Source: Actinoplanes sp. L3-i22 (GTDB lineage: Bacteria > Actinomycetota > Actinomycetes > Mycobacteriales > Micromonosporaceae). From it: a DNA stretch of 64,000 bases. Positions within the stretch are counted from its first letter, which is position 1. The number at the start of each line of letters is the position of its first letter. Shown piece by piece: positions 33,005-41,646 of the stretch. Made by a program: the position numbers and the translations under genes. The notes beneath the pieces were generated by a model. The model had not been told where the DNA came from, searched no databases, and worked only from the letters and a program-made list of their open reading frames with translations. The stretch lies in NCBI RefSeq assembly GCF_019704555.1, contig NZ_AP024745.1, forward strand, positions 8,068,501 to 8,132,500, read 5' to 3'.

Positions 33005-33871
33005 TCACCGCGCGTCCTTCAGCGCGGCGCAGCCGCCGGTCTCGTCCGGCAGGAACGGCCGGAAGGTGATCCCCCACTGCTTGCCGCCGGAGGTCCACGG
33101 GGTCCGCGCGTTCGCCTTCGCGGCCGCGGCCAGCACCGTGTCCTTCTCGGCGCCGGTGACGGTGACGCAGGACAGCTTGGTGTCCGGGTTCAGCACCGCA
33201 CCGGGCAGCGCCGGGCCGGGCCAGGCGATGTCGGCCTGCTTGGCCTGCGGGTCGGGCACGTACGTCTGGACCAGCGCGGCCACCGCGTCCGGCGCATAGG
33301 CGACCGGTGCCGGGGAGCCGGTCTCGGCGAAGGAGGTCAGCTCCTTCGCGTAGGCGGCGAGCTTCTTACGCGCCGCCTGCTGGGCCGCGGTCAGGTTCGA
33401 GTCGTCCGGAGCCGCCTCGTTCAGGGCGGTGACCCGCACGGTCTGGGTCGCCCCGCCCGAGGTGGCGGTGATCACCGTGTCCGGGATGTCGGCGACGCCG
33501 GGCTGCCCCAGATCGGCGCCGGTCCGCACGCCGGCCTTCAGCGCGTCGTCGGCCCACTGCCGGGCCCGCTCCGGGGTGATCGTGGCGACCAGCAGGTTGG
33601 GCAGCGCCGCGCCGGGATACATCATCGTCGTCGGGCCGGTGGTGATCACCCGGCCGTCGGAGTAGATCGTCGCGACCGGCATCCGGCCGTAGTTGTAGTC
33701 CCGGATCATGAAGCCGCCCTCGTGCGCGATGCGGACCAGCACGGTCGGCGACGCGGCGGAACTCTCCAGGATCGGGTCGGCGGCGGATCCGGCTTCGCCC
33801 GGCCGGGCACAGCCGGCCATCAGGATCAGGGGGACGGCGGCGGCGGTCAGCAGGCCGCGGGTTCGGGTCAT
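33005..33871 (-). CDS. Predicted lipoprotein
   Basis: The 288-residue protein has a type II signal peptide with lipobox LMAGC (lipidated Cys21). The mature part has strand-rich segments (FMIRDYNYGRMPVATIYSDG) and a C-terminal domain ending in CAALKDAR. Two Cys near the C-terminus (in LSCVTVTG and GGCAAL) may form a disulfide. I recognise no family; similar actinobacterial lipoproteins are uncharacterised. ATG start at 33871. It is on the same strand and upstream of the coiled-coil gene, separated by about 90 bp. Confidence 0.87.
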   Translation of the reverse strand: MTRTRGLLTAAAVPLILMAGCARPGEAGSAADPILESSAASPTVLVRIAHEGGFMIRDYNYGRMPVATIYSDGRVITTGPTTMMYPGAALPNLLVATITPERARQWADDALKAGVRTGADLGQPGVADIPDTVITATSGGATQTVRVTALNEAAPDDSNLTAAQQAARKKLAAYAKELTSFAETGSPAPVAYAPDAVAALVQTYVPDPQAKQADIAWPGPALPGAVLNPDTKLSCVTVTGAEKDTVLAAAAKANARTPWTSGGKQWGITFRPFLPDETGGCAALKDAR

Positions 33872-33975
33872 ACCGGTTCGACGAGCCGCGCCGGGCGCCG
33901 GTTCCGCTCCCCCGCGAGATTCCCGCCGAAAGGATGGATCTTGTCCGACGCCATCAGATCAAGATCAAATTCCGC

Positions 33976-34185
33976 TTACGGTACGACGCGAGCACTGTTC
34001 CCGAGCACCGACACCACGTCCCCGGGGTGCAGCTGACGTCCCCGGCGCGTGTCCACCTCGCCGTTCACCGTCACGTCCCCGGAGGCGATCAGGACCTTGC
34101 CCTCGCCACCGGTGTCGATGAGGTCGGCCAGCTTGAGAAACTGGCCCAGCCGGATCATGTCGCCGTCGATCGGCACGTCGCGCAT
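33976..34185 (-). CDS. S4-domain RNA-binding protein (YbcJ/RlbA-like)
   Basis: A 69-residue protein that consists of little more than an S4 domain: MIRLGQFLKLADLIDTGGEG, then VLIASGDVTVNGEVDTRRGR and GDVVSV. YbcJ-like proteins bind structured RNA, probably rRNA. ATG 34185 gives the typical length; the frame continues upstream only with Arg/Pro-rich noise. It lies upstream of the lipoprotein gene on the same strand, with a 104-bp gap, and is divergent from the YcnI-like gene. Confidence 0.9.
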   Translation of the reverse strand: MRDVPIDGDMIRLGQFLKLADLIDTGGEGKVLIASGDVTVNGEVDTRRGRQLHPGDVVSVLGNSARVVP

Positions 34186-34308
34186 CGGCACATCATCCGG
34201 CACCGCCCGGCGTCGCCCGGAGGCAGGGCTGGCGACAGCCCTGAAAAGAACTCGAAAACTTTCCGGCCGGGTTTGAACCATCGGGGCCCGTGATCCGAAC
34301 TAATTCCC

Positions 34309-35262
34309 GTGAGGTATTTGGGAACAGCGCTCACGCTCGTGACGGCCGCCGGGGTGCTCGGCGTGACTGCCGGTCCGGCGTTCGCCGACGTGACCGTCAG
34401 CCCGGCCAGCGTGCCGCAGGGCAGTGGGCAGAACCTGACCTATCACTACGTCAACGAGGGCACCCTGCCGGTGTCCGAGGTGACGTTGCTGGTCCCGCCG
34501 GACAGCCCGATCGCCGAGGTCTACCCGCTCTCGGTGGACGACTGGGCGCCGAAGATCGACTATCAGCAGCTCACCGAGCCGCTGAAGACGATCCACGGCG
34601 GCACCCCGGTCACCCAGGCGCCGAAGTCGATCACCTGGATCGCGGTGGCCGGCAAGGAGATCGCCCCCGGCGGCGCCGCCGACCTCAGCGTCGCGCTGGG
34701 CCCGCTGCCCACGCTCAGCTCGCTGAAGTTCTCGCTGACCGGCAAGTACACCGACGGCAAGGCCGCGCCCGCGATGACCGCGGACCTGACCCTCACCCCG
34801 GACCCGGACGGCTCGGTCGCCGCGGCCGGGCACGCCGCCCACGGCACCGGCACGGACACGACCACCACCAGCGAGGACCAGATCTTCGCCGACGCGGTGA
34901 ACGCCGCGCAGAACGACCGCGGCGCCTCGGTGCTCAGCCTCCTCGGCTGGGTGGTGGCCGCCCTGGCCCTGCTCGGCGCCGGCTGGATCGTGCTGCGCAA
35001 CCGGCACCGCGCCAGCGAGGAACCGGACGAGCCCCCGACCCCGGAGGACGAGTCCACCGAGCCGGCCGCCGCCAAAGCCGACGGCGCCGCTCCCCGAGCC
35101 GAAACCGGCAGCGGCGCTCCCCAAGCCGAAGCCGAGGGCGGCAGCGCTCTCAAAGCCGAAGCCGAGGGCAGCGGCGCTCTCAAAGCAGACGCCGAGGCGG
35201 GAGCCGACGGCGAGGACGAGAAGGAAGCGGTCGTCGCCGGCCGCTGGAGCATCCGGACCTGA
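34309..35262 (+). CDS. YcnI-like (DUF1775) exported protein lacking the copper His
   Basis: This 317-residue protein has a signal peptide (1-26), a DUF1775 domain (about 27-165) with DVTVSPASVPQG at its start, a flexible linker, a transmembrane helix (about 207-227) and an acidic, Ala/Glu/Lys-rich tail with KAEAEG repeats. In copper-binding YcnI the mature N-terminus is His; here the predicted first residue is Asp27, so the monohistidine copper site appears lost. It is thus a DUF1775 protein of unknown ligand. No copper genes are adjacent. Confidence 0.87.
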   Translation: MRYLGTALTLVTAAGVLGVTAGPAFADVTVSPASVPQGSGQNLTYHYVNEGTLPVSEVTLLVPPDSPIAEVYPLSVDDWAPKIDYQQLTEPLKTIHGGTPVTQAPKSITWIAVAGKEIAPGGAADLSVALGPLPTLSSLKFSLTGKYTDGKAAPAMTADLTLTPDPDGSVAAAGHAAHGTGTDTTTTSEDQIFADAVNAAQNDRGASVLSLLGWVVAALALLGAGWIVLRNRHRASEEPDEPPTPEDESTEPAAAKADGAAPRAETGSGAPQAEAEGGSALKAEAEGSGALKADAEAGADGEDEKEAVVAGRWSIRT

Positions 35263-35460
35263 GAAAGAGAAACTCCCCCGCAGGGCAGGGTCCTTGCAGC
35301 GGGAAACCTCACGCGGGTGGGCGTGAGGCAGTCGTGTGAAGCGCGTGGGGCGCCGACCACGACAGGCGGGTGGGGCCCCGGGCAAGGCCCGTGATCCGCA
35401 CGGCGGGCGGGTGGGGAGGAAACTCCCCACCCGTTCCGTATGCGCCCCGGCCCGAAACAC

Positions 35461-35560
35461 CCGCCGCAAGCACCGCCCGAGCCGCCCCGCCGCAAGCACC
35501 GCCCGAGTCGCCCCGCCGCAAGCACCGCCCGAGCGCCCCGCCGCAAGCAAGGCCGAGCGC
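35461..35560. repeat. 26-bp tandem repeat, four copies
   Basis: The unit CGCAAGCACCGCCCGAGCCG plus CCCCGC recurs at 35465, 35491, 35517 and, one base short, 35542. The first three are almost identical. The period is not a multiple of three, which argues against a protein repeat. Confidence 0.85.
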
Positions 35561-35608
35561 CCCGCCCCGCAGCAGGCACCCCGCCCGCGGCACGCGCCGC
35601 GGCCCCAG

Positions 35609-35759
35609 GCTGGCCCTCACGGTCGCTTCGCGGCTGCAGGCTGGCGCTCACGGTCGCCTCGCGGCCGGGGAACAGCCCCCAGCACCAGCCGAAAGCCCGC
35701 GCCGAACCCCCGCAACACACGCGGCCCGGCTGGCAGTCACGGTCGCCTCGCGGCCGGGA
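35609..35759. repeat. Dispersed GCTGG..CTCACGGTCGC..TCGCGGC motif, three copies
   Basis: Copies at 35609-35637, 35639-35668 and 35729-35759 share GGCTGG, then TCACGGTCGC and TCGCGGC. Shorter relatives occur near 7429 and 7581. The motif therefore recurs in unrelated gene-free stretches of the window, which suggests a dispersed intergenic element. Confidence 0.7.
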
Positions 35760-35810
35760 ACAACCCGCCAGGAACAACCCGCCGGGGACAGCCCGCCGGG
35801 GACAGCCCGC
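35757..35810. repeat. 14-bp tandem repeat (GGRACARCCCGCCG), four copies
   Basis: Four units start at 35757, 35771, 35785 and 35799, changing from GGAACAACCCGCC to GGGACAGCCCGCC. The 14-bp period is the same as that of the larger array at 7669, though the sequence differs. Confidence 0.8.
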
Positions 35811-35908
35811 ACCGCCGGCCGAGGGCGGGGCGCGCGGCGTGGGTGCGGCGGGATCAGGCCGCGACCGGGCGAGGCGGGACCCGGCTCACGACGTACCCAA
35901 ATCGGGTT

Positions 35909-36244
35909 TCAATCGGTTTTCAGGGCCGTTGCGACGTCGGCGAACATCGGCAGGTAGTCGCTGAGGCCCAGCGTGTCGAAGAGGCGCCGGAGGAAGCCGG
36001 ACGGCGCCGCGAGGCGGACCCAGCCGCCGCGCTCCATGGCGCGGCCGTGCGCGGTGACCAGGACGCCGACGCCCATGGAATCGCAGAAGTCGAGGCCGGC
36101 GACGTCCACCACGACACGCGGGGCGGGTCGCTCGACCAGGCGGCCGAGGTTGGCCTTGAGCGCGGGCGCGGTGTCGATGTCGAGAGAACCGCGCAGGACG
36201 AGGACGGCCGTGTTCGGTGGATGGTGCGCGACCGATACCTGCAT
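35909..36244 (-). CDS. STAS-domain anti-sigma factor antagonist
   Basis: A 111-residue single STAS domain. The phosphorylatable serine lies in LDFCDSMGVGVLV (about residue 57), and the core starts VSVAHHPPNTAVLVLRGSLD. Such proteins bind an anti-sigma kinase and release a sigma factor when dephosphorylated. No partner kinase is adjacent, so it acts at a distance or in another network. ATG start at 36244; it follows zwf's stop side after 75 bp in the direction of zwf. Confidence 0.92.
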   Translation of the reverse strand: MQVSVAHHPPNTAVLVLRGSLDIDTAPALKANLGRLVERPAPRVVVDVAGLDFCDSMGVGVLVTAHGRAMERGGWVRLAAPSGFLRRLFDTLGLSDYLPMFADVATALKTD

Positions 36245-36319
36245 TGTGCTGTGAACCTTCGGGTCGGGGGGCGGACTCGTTGAAGCAACCCTATGCGAGC
36301 CCGCCCACCACCGCAGTTC

Positions 36320-37810
36320 TCAGATCGAGTTACGCCACTTCCGGCCGTTACGCCCGATCAGGCGATCGGCGTCGGTCGGGCCCCACGAGGCGGCCTCGTA
36401 CGTCGGGATCGGCGACCGGTCGTTCGCCCAGTGCTCGATGATCGGGTCGACCACGCGCCAGGACTGCTCCACCTCGTCACTGCGGATGAACAGCGACGCG
36501 TCCCCGACCAGGGCGTCCAGCAGGAGGCGCTCGTACGCCTCCGGCGACTCCTCGACGAAGGTCTGGTCGTAGGAGAACTCCATGCTGGCGGTCCGGACCC
36601 GGAACGAGTGGCCGGGCACCTTCGCCCCGAAGCGCAGCGAGATGCCCTCGTTCGGCTGGATACGCAGGATCAGCGCGTCCGCGTCCAGCTCGGTCAGCTG
36701 GTTGGTCGGGATCGGCAGGTGCGGGGGCCGCTGGAACTGCAGCGCGACCTCGGTGACCCGGGCCGGGAGCCGCTTGCCGGTACGCACGTAGAACGGCACA
36801 CCCGCCCAGCGCCAGTTGTCCACGTTGAGGCGCAGCGCGGCATACGTCTCGGTCCGCGACAGCGGGTCGACGCCGACCTCCTCGCGGTACCCGGCCATCA
36901 GCTCCTCGCGGGTGCCGCCCCGGGTGTACTGCCCGCGGACCGCGGCGTCGGCGATGTCCCGGTCGGTGGGCAGCCGGATCGCCTGGAGCAGCTTCACCTT
37001 CTCGTTGCGCAGCCCCTCGGACTCGAACGAGGCCGGCGGCTCCATCAGCGCGAGCGCGAGGACCTGGAGCACGTGGTTCTGCACGATGTCGCGCATCGCG
37101 CCGGCCGACTCGTAGAAGCCGCCACGGGTGCCGACGCCGAGCGTCTCGGCGACCGTGATCTGCACGTGGTCGACCCACGAGCGGTCCCAGATCGGCTGGA
37201 AGATCGAGTTGGCGAAGCGCAGGGCCAGAACGTTCTGAACCGTGTCCTTGCCCAGGTAGTGGTCGATCCGGAAGACGCTGGACTCGTCGAACGCGGCGTG
37301 CACGACCCCGTCGAGCTCGCGCGCGGTGGCCAGGTCCCGCCCGTACGGCTTCTCGATCACCAGCCGGGCGAACGAGCCCTCCGGCGCGTGGTTGAGCCCC
37401 GCGCCGTCCAGGCCGCAGATCACCGGCTCGAACGCGTTCGCCGGGGTCGACAGGTAGAACAGCCGGTTGCCCGACGTGCCCCGCTGCGCGTCCAACTCGT
37501 CGAGCGTCTCGGCGAGGCGTTTGTAGGTCTCCGGGTCGTCGTAGCCGCCGGAGACGTAGCGGATGCCGCCGGCGAGCTGTCGCTTCTCGCTCAGGCTGCG
37601 GCCGCCGAGGGCACTTTCCGCGAACTGTTCGTCGGACATCGGTGTCCGCGCGACGCCGACCAGGGCAAACTGGTCGGGCAGGCGGTTGTGGCGGGCCAGG
37701 CTCTCGACCGCCGGGAGTAGCTTGCGGCGGGTCAGGTCACCGGAGGCGCCGAAGATCACCAGAGTGGCCGGCGGCGCGCTGCGCTCCTGGATGAGCTGAG
37801 GTTGATCCAT
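36320..37810 (-). CDS. zwf: Glucose-6-phosphate 1-dehydrogenase
   Basis: The 496-residue enzyme catalyses the first step of the pentose phosphate pathway, glucose 6-phosphate plus NADP to 6-phosphogluconolactone. It has the coenzyme loop VIFGASGDLTRRKLLPA (about 18-34), the EKPYGRDL motif (about 160) and the active-site RIDHYLGKDTVQN with the catalytic His region (about 185-197). The length is standard. ATG start at 37810. Other pathway genes such as tkt, tal or opcA are not visible, so this copy may be unlinked. It is divergent from the DHH gene with a 183-bp gap. Confidence 0.97.
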   Translation of the reverse strand: MDQPQLIQERSAPPATLVIFGASGDLTRRKLLPAVESLARHNRLPDQFALVGVARTPMSDEQFAESALGGRSLSEKRQLAGGIRYVSGGYDDPETYKRLAETLDELDAQRGTSGNRLFYLSTPANAFEPVICGLDGAGLNHAPEGSFARLVIEKPYGRDLATARELDGVVHAAFDESSVFRIDHYLGKDTVQNVLALRFANSIFQPIWDRSWVDHVQITVAETLGVGTRGGFYESAGAMRDIVQNHVLQVLALALMEPPASFESEGLRNEKVKLLQAIRLPTDRDIADAAVRGQYTRGGTREELMAGYREEVGVDPLSRTETYAALRLNVDNWRWAGVPFYVRTGKRLPARVTEVALQFQRPPHLPIPTNQLTELDADALILRIQPNEGISLRFGAKVPGHSFRVRTASMEFSYDQTFVEESPEAYERLLLDALVGDASLFIRSDEVEQSWRVVDPIIEHWANDRSPIPTYEAASWGPTDADRLIGRNGRKWRNSI

Positions 37811-37993
37811 CGTCTCCGTGTCCTCCGACCGATTTGTTACCGTCCGTTAGAACCTTACGCAGCGGCCCCCCTCCATGGTTCACCCTGATGTGTGCCGCCG
37901 AGCACAATGCGACCGCTTCTCTGGATGCGACAGAGACCTAACCGATAAAAGTGGCAAAATGGGCGCAAAGGTCTGGCAACCGAGGGGGACCCC

Positions 37994-38932
37994 GTGAAGT
38001 ACCGGCTCGTGACGCGCAGCGACTTCGACGGCTTGGTCTGCGCGGTGTTGCTGCGGCACCTCGAGATGATCGACGACATCATGTTCGTGCACCCCAAGGA
38101 CGTTCAGGACGGCGTCGTCGACATCACCGACCGGGACATCCTCACGAACCTGCCGTACGACGCCCGCGCCTACCAGGTCTACGACCACCACCATTCGGAG
38201 ACGCTGCGTAACGAGGGCGACCGCAGCAACCACGTGATCGACGCGGACGCGCCGTCCGCGGCCCGGGTGATCTACGACCATTTCGGGGGCAAGGCCCGGT
38301 TCCCGAAGGTCGCCGACGACCTGATGTTCGCGGTCGACCAGGCCGACTCGGCCGACTACTCGCTGACCGACATCCTCAGCCCGACCGGCTGGACGCTGCT
38401 GAACTTCCTGATGGACAGCCGCACCGGCCTGGGCCGCTTCCGCAACTTCCGGATCTCCAACTACCAGCTGATGATGCAGCTCATCGACGCCTGCATCATC
38501 CACACCGACGTGCACGACATCCTGGCCCTGCCGGACGTCGCCGAGCGCGCCGAGCTCTTCCACGAGTGCTCCGCGCGCTTCGTCGAGCAGCTGCACCAGG
38601 TCAGCCACCTCGACGGCGACGTCATCGTGGTCGACCTGCGCGAGGTCGAGGTGATCGAGGCGGGCAACCGCTTCATGGTCTACGCACTGTTCCCCGAGGC
38701 CCGCGTGTCGATGCACGTCATCTGGGGCCGGCAGAAGCTGAACACGGTCTTCGCCTGCGGCAAGTCGATCCTGGACCGCTCGTCACCGGTCGACATCGGC
38801 GAGGTGATGCTCCGCTACGGCGGCGGCGGCCACATCGCCGCCGGCACCTGCCAGGTCCCGCACGACGAGTCGGACCGCGTCGAACGCGAGATCATCGACG
38901 CCCTCCGCACCGAACGCGTGGTCTCGGTCTGA
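37994..38932 (+). CDS. DHH/DHHA1 phosphoesterase, exopolyphosphatase-like
   Basis: The 312-residue protein has the DHH phosphoesterase motifs: TRSDFDGLVCAVLL near the N-terminus, YDHHHSE (about 62-68), DQADSADY (about 115) and the C-terminal DHHA1 signature GGGGHIAAGTCQVP. The family hydrolyses phosphodiesters or polyphosphate, including cyclic dinucleotides and nanoRNA, using two metal ions. Sequence alone does not fix which. It starts with ATG at 37994 behind CGAGGGGGAC. No close partner genes. Confidence 0.9.
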   Translation: MKYRLVTRSDFDGLVCAVLLRHLEMIDDIMFVHPKDVQDGVVDITDRDILTNLPYDARAYQVYDHHHSETLRNEGDRSNHVIDADAPSAARVIYDHFGGKARFPKVADDLMFAVDQADSADYSLTDILSPTGWTLLNFLMDSRTGLGRFRNFRISNYQLMMQLIDACIIHTDVHDILALPDVAERAELFHECSARFVEQLHQVSHLDGDVIVVDLREVEVIEAGNRFMVYALFPEARVSMHVIWGRQKLNTVFACGKSILDRSSPVDIGEVMLRYGGGGHIAAGTCQVPHDESDRVEREIIDALRTERVVSV

Positions 38933-38937
38933 CCCCA

Positions 38938-38968
38938 CGCGCGGCGGCCCGGTCGCGGCCGCCGCGCG
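38938..38968 (+). terminator. Hairpin after the DHH gene
   Basis: CGCGCGGCGGCC pairs perfectly with GGCCGCCGCGCG across a 7-base loop, beginning six bases after the stop. There is no U-run, but such GC stems often end transcripts in actinobacteria. Confidence 0.7.
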
Positions 38969-39161
38969 CCGCGCGGGAACCATCAAGATCAAATTCTTCA
39001 TTGCCTCGGCTGCGGCCAATAACTGATCGTCGCTCCCGCGGGGACCCTTCCGGGCCTCGCAAGGGCGCGGGGCGCCCAGAACACGAGACCCTCCAGGGCG
39101 ACGTCCGCGGGTGGGCACGGTTTCAAAGGACCCACGCGAGCCGGCGGCCGGGCCAGGCCCA

Positions 39162-39185
39162 GCCGCGGGCTCGCGAGCCCGCGGC
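39162..39185 (-). terminator. 24-bp palindrome after the ROK kinase gene
   Basis: GCCGCGGGCTCG followed by CGAGCCCGCGGC is a perfect 24-bp palindrome three bases downstream of the ROK stop. It can fold as a long hairpin and probably ends the minus-strand message; the plus strand also ends here after the DHH gene. Confidence 0.6.
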
Positions 39186-39188
39186 AGG

Positions 39189-40241
39189 TCAGCGCGGGAC
39201 GGGCGTGTTGACCGCGTCCAGCGCCGCGACGGCGGCACCCCGGGCGCCGGCCATGTCCAGGTCCGCGACCAGCGCGAAGGTCGCCGCCTTGGCCTGCTCG
39301 TCGCGCAGCTCGGTGCTCTCCCGCACAGTGTTCAGGAACCACTGCCGGAAGTGCGGCGCGGCCTCCACCACACCCCCGCCCAGGAAGTAGGCGGCCGGGT
39401 CGGTGAAGTTCGCCGCGATCGTGAACAGCTTGCCGATCGCCCGCGCCTGCTGCCCGAAAACGGCCATCGCGAGCGGATCCTCCTTCTCCCCGTACCCGCG
39501 GAGCATCTTGGCGGCCTTGCCGACCGGCTCGCCGGCCAGCGGGTGGTCCGGGAAGCGGGTCAACCAGTACGGCAGCAGGTTGTTCTTGATCCCGGTCAGC
39601 GACGCGATCGCCTCGACGTCCCCGGCGAACCCGCAGTTGCAGGCGGGCACCGGCTGATCGTCCTCGAGCACCCCGTGCAGCGGGATCTGGACGTGCCCGA
39701 GCTCGCCCGCCATCCCGGCCGTGCCCTTGACCACGCGACCGTTCTCGACCACTCCCCCGCCGAGGCCGGTGCCGACGATCGCGGCGACCGACGACATCTC
39801 CAGCGCGGCCGTGCCGAAGTGCCGGTGGTGCGCGTAGAGCGCGGCGGCGTTCGCGTCGTTGTTGTAGATCACCGGCAGGCCCAGCCGGGCCTCCAGCGCC
39901 CCGCGGATGTCGAACCCGTGCCAGGAGACCTGGTTGAAGTTCGTCGCGCCCTTGGACGAGATCACGCCGTTCGCGCTGGCCGGGCCGGGCGTGTCCAGGC
40001 CGACCGCGCGGACCAGCGACAGCGGCGTGCTGGTCAGCTCCAGGATGTTGGTGAACGCGTCGGCGAGCGACTCGACGGCCGACTCCGGCCCGTCGAGGAC
40101 CCGGGACGGGTTCTCCACCAGGTTGTCCACCAGGAACTGCCCCGTCGCGTCGAGAACGGTGGCGTTGTTGCAGGTCCCGCCGTTGTCGAGACCGACGACG
40201 ACCCAGGACGACGGGGTACGTACCGCTTCAGCCTGATCCAC
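39189..40241 (-). CDS. ROK family sugar kinase
   Basis: The 350-residue protein has the ROK phosphate loop GLDNGGTCNNATVLD (about 17-31), the substrate segment NNDANAAALYA, VGTGLGGGVV and GELGHVQIP. The ROK zinc site is partly degenerate: CNCGFAGDVE has Asp where the third Cys normally stands, so zinc binding may be lost or altered. It should phosphorylate a hexose or related sugar. It follows the transporter operon on the same strand, but a strong terminator at 40348-40380 separates them. GTG start at 40241. Confidence 0.9.
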   Translation of the reverse strand: MDQAEAVRTPSSWVVVGLDNGGTCNNATVLDATGQFLVDNLVENPSRVLDGPESAVESLADAFTNILELTSTPLSLVRAVGLDTPGPASANGVISSKGATNFNQVSWHGFDIRGALEARLGLPVIYNNDANAAALYAHHRHFGTAALEMSSVAAIVGTGLGGGVVENGRVVKGTAGMAGELGHVQIPLHGVLEDDQPVPACNCGFAGDVEAIASLTGIKNNLLPYWLTRFPDHPLAGEPVGKAAKMLRGYGEKEDPLAMAVFGQQARAIGKLFTIAANFTDPAAYFLGGGVVEAAPHFRQWFLNTVRESTELRDEQAKAATFALVADLDMAGARGAAVAALDAVNTPVPR

Positions 40242-40347
40242 GATCCGAAGCCTACGTCCGTCACCGGTGTCCGGTCACGGAGGCGCCCGGATTTGCGGCC
40301 CGGGAAGCCCCGCCACGGCTCGGCGGACAACAAAAACGACAGCAAAA

Positions 40348-40380
40348 TACGGGACCGCCACACATGGTGGCGGCCCCGTA
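40348..40380 (-). terminator. Rho-independent terminator of the arabinose transporter operon
   Basis: On the minus strand a 13-bp stem with one mismatch (outer TACGGG/CCCGTA, inner CCGCCAC/GTGGCGG) is followed by TTTTGC and a second T-rich tract. It begins 19 bases after the permease stop. This is the clearest classical terminator in the window. Confidence 0.88.
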
Positions 40381-40398
40381 TCTCGAGGGGTTCGGTGC

Positions 40399-41646
40399 TT
40401 ACTTCGCGCCGGCGGTGCGGCGCTTGCTCCACACGTCGAAGGCGACCGCGGCCAGCAGCACGATGCCCTTGGCCAGCATGACCTTCTCGGTCTCCCAGCC
40501 CAGCAGGCCGGCGCCGTTGTTGATGACACCCATGATGAGGCCACCGGTGATCGCGCCGACCACCTTGCCGACGCCGCCCTGGACCGCGGCGCCACCGATG
40601 AAGGCGGCCGCGATGGCGTCCAGCTCGAAGCTGTTACCGGCGGTCGGGCCGGCCAGGTTCAGCCGGCCGGCGAAGATGACGCCGGCGACCGCGGACAGCA
40701 CGCCCATGTTGACGAACAGCCAGAACACCACCGACTTGACCTTGACGCCGGAGAGCGTCGCGGCCTGCAGGTTGCCACCGACGGCGTAGATCTGGCGGCC
40801 GAACACGGCCCGGTTGGTGACGAACGTGTAGCCGACCACCAGCACGGCGAGCAGGACCAGCACCCACGGCAGGTTGCGGAACCGGGCCAGCTGCACGACC
40901 AGGAACAGCACCAGCACGGCCGGGCCGGCCGCCTTGAGGATGAACAGCCACATCGGGTCGACGGCCTGGTTGTAGCGGATCCGCGCGGTGCGGGCCCGCC
41001 ACTGCACGAAGACCAGCGCGACCACGACGACGACGCCGACCAGGATGCTGAACAGGTCGGCGCCACCCAGCGAGCCGAGCCCGATGTTGTTCAGGAAGCC
41101 GGGGGTGAAGCCGTTGGCCAGGGTGCGGATCTCGTCCGGGAACGGCCCGATGCCCTTGTTACCGAGGATCATGTAGGTGATCGCCCGGAACAGCAGCATG
41201 CCGGCCAGCGTGACGATGAAGGCCGGGATGCCGAAGTAGGCCACCCAGTAGCCCTGCCAGGCGCCGATGACCGCGCCGAAGATCAGCGTCACGACGATCG
41301 CGAGCGGCCATGCCAGGTGCCAGTCGACCATCATAACCGCGGAGAACGCGCCGGTCGCGGCGACCACGGAACCGACCGAGAGGTCGATGTGGCCGGCGAT
41401 GATGATCAGCACCATGCCGATCGCGAGCACCAGGATGTACGAGTACTGCACGATGATGTTGCTGAGGTTCTGCGGCGCCAGCAGGTCGCCACCGGTCGCC
41501 ACGGTGAAACCCAGCACCAGCAGCGCGAGGGCGATGTAGATGCCGCTGGACTTCAGGTCGAAGTTGACCTTCCGCGTCACCTTCTGCCCGGCACCGGCCG
41601 GACCCTGGTCGATCGACAGATCGGCATTGGTGGGTGCGACGGTCAC
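40399..41646 (-). CDS. Sugar ABC transporter permease (XylH/MmsB type)
   Basis: This 415-residue protein has about ten hydrophobic helices and the binding-protein-dependent permease motif near the middle ([20 protein letters not shown], with EAA-like Gly). It forms the membrane channel for the ATPase at 41643 and the binding protein at 43248. GTG start at 41646 overlaps the ATPase stop (GTGA), with AGGAGG upstream. The locus context points to L-arabinose or a related pentose; the substrate is inferred from araA, not from the permease itself. Confidence 0.93.
   Translation of the reverse strand: MTVAPTNADLSIDQGPAGAGQKVTRKVNFDLKSSGIYIALALLVLGFTVATGGDLLAPQNLSNIIVQYSYILVLAIGMVLIIIAGHIDLSVGSVVAATGAFSAVMMVDWHLAWPLAIVVTLIFGAVIGAWQGYWVAYFGIPAFIVTLAGMLLFRAITYMILGNKGIGPFPDEIRTLANGFTPGFLNNIGLGSLGGADLFSILVGVVVVVALVFVQWRARTARIRYNQAVDPMWLFILKAAGPAVLVLFLVVQLARFRNLPWVLVLLAVLVVGYTFVTNRAVFGRQIYAVGGNLQAATLSGVKVKSVVFWLFVNMGVLSAVAGVIFAGRLNLAGPTAGNSFELDAIAAAFIGGAAVQGGVGKVVGAITGGLIMGVINNGAGLLGWETEKVMLAKGIVLLAAVAFDVWSKRRTAGAK

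Larger units (their letters stand above)
35263..35908. other. Repeat-filled non-coding region
   Basis: No gene is supported in these 646 bases. They hold a 26-bp array, three copies of a GCTGG-N-CTCACGGTCGC motif, and a 14-bp array, listed separately. The open frames present change with repeat phase and lack start signals. The region ends at the STAS gene stop. Confidence 0.7.

Noticed and set aside
32940..33008. A 22-codon minus-strand frame (Pro/Glu-rich, ending PPMCV) whose start overlaps the lipoprotein stop
   Set aside because: It overlaps the start-site hairpin and has no conserved pattern or ribosome binding site of its own. A real small gene is possible but not supportable from sequence.
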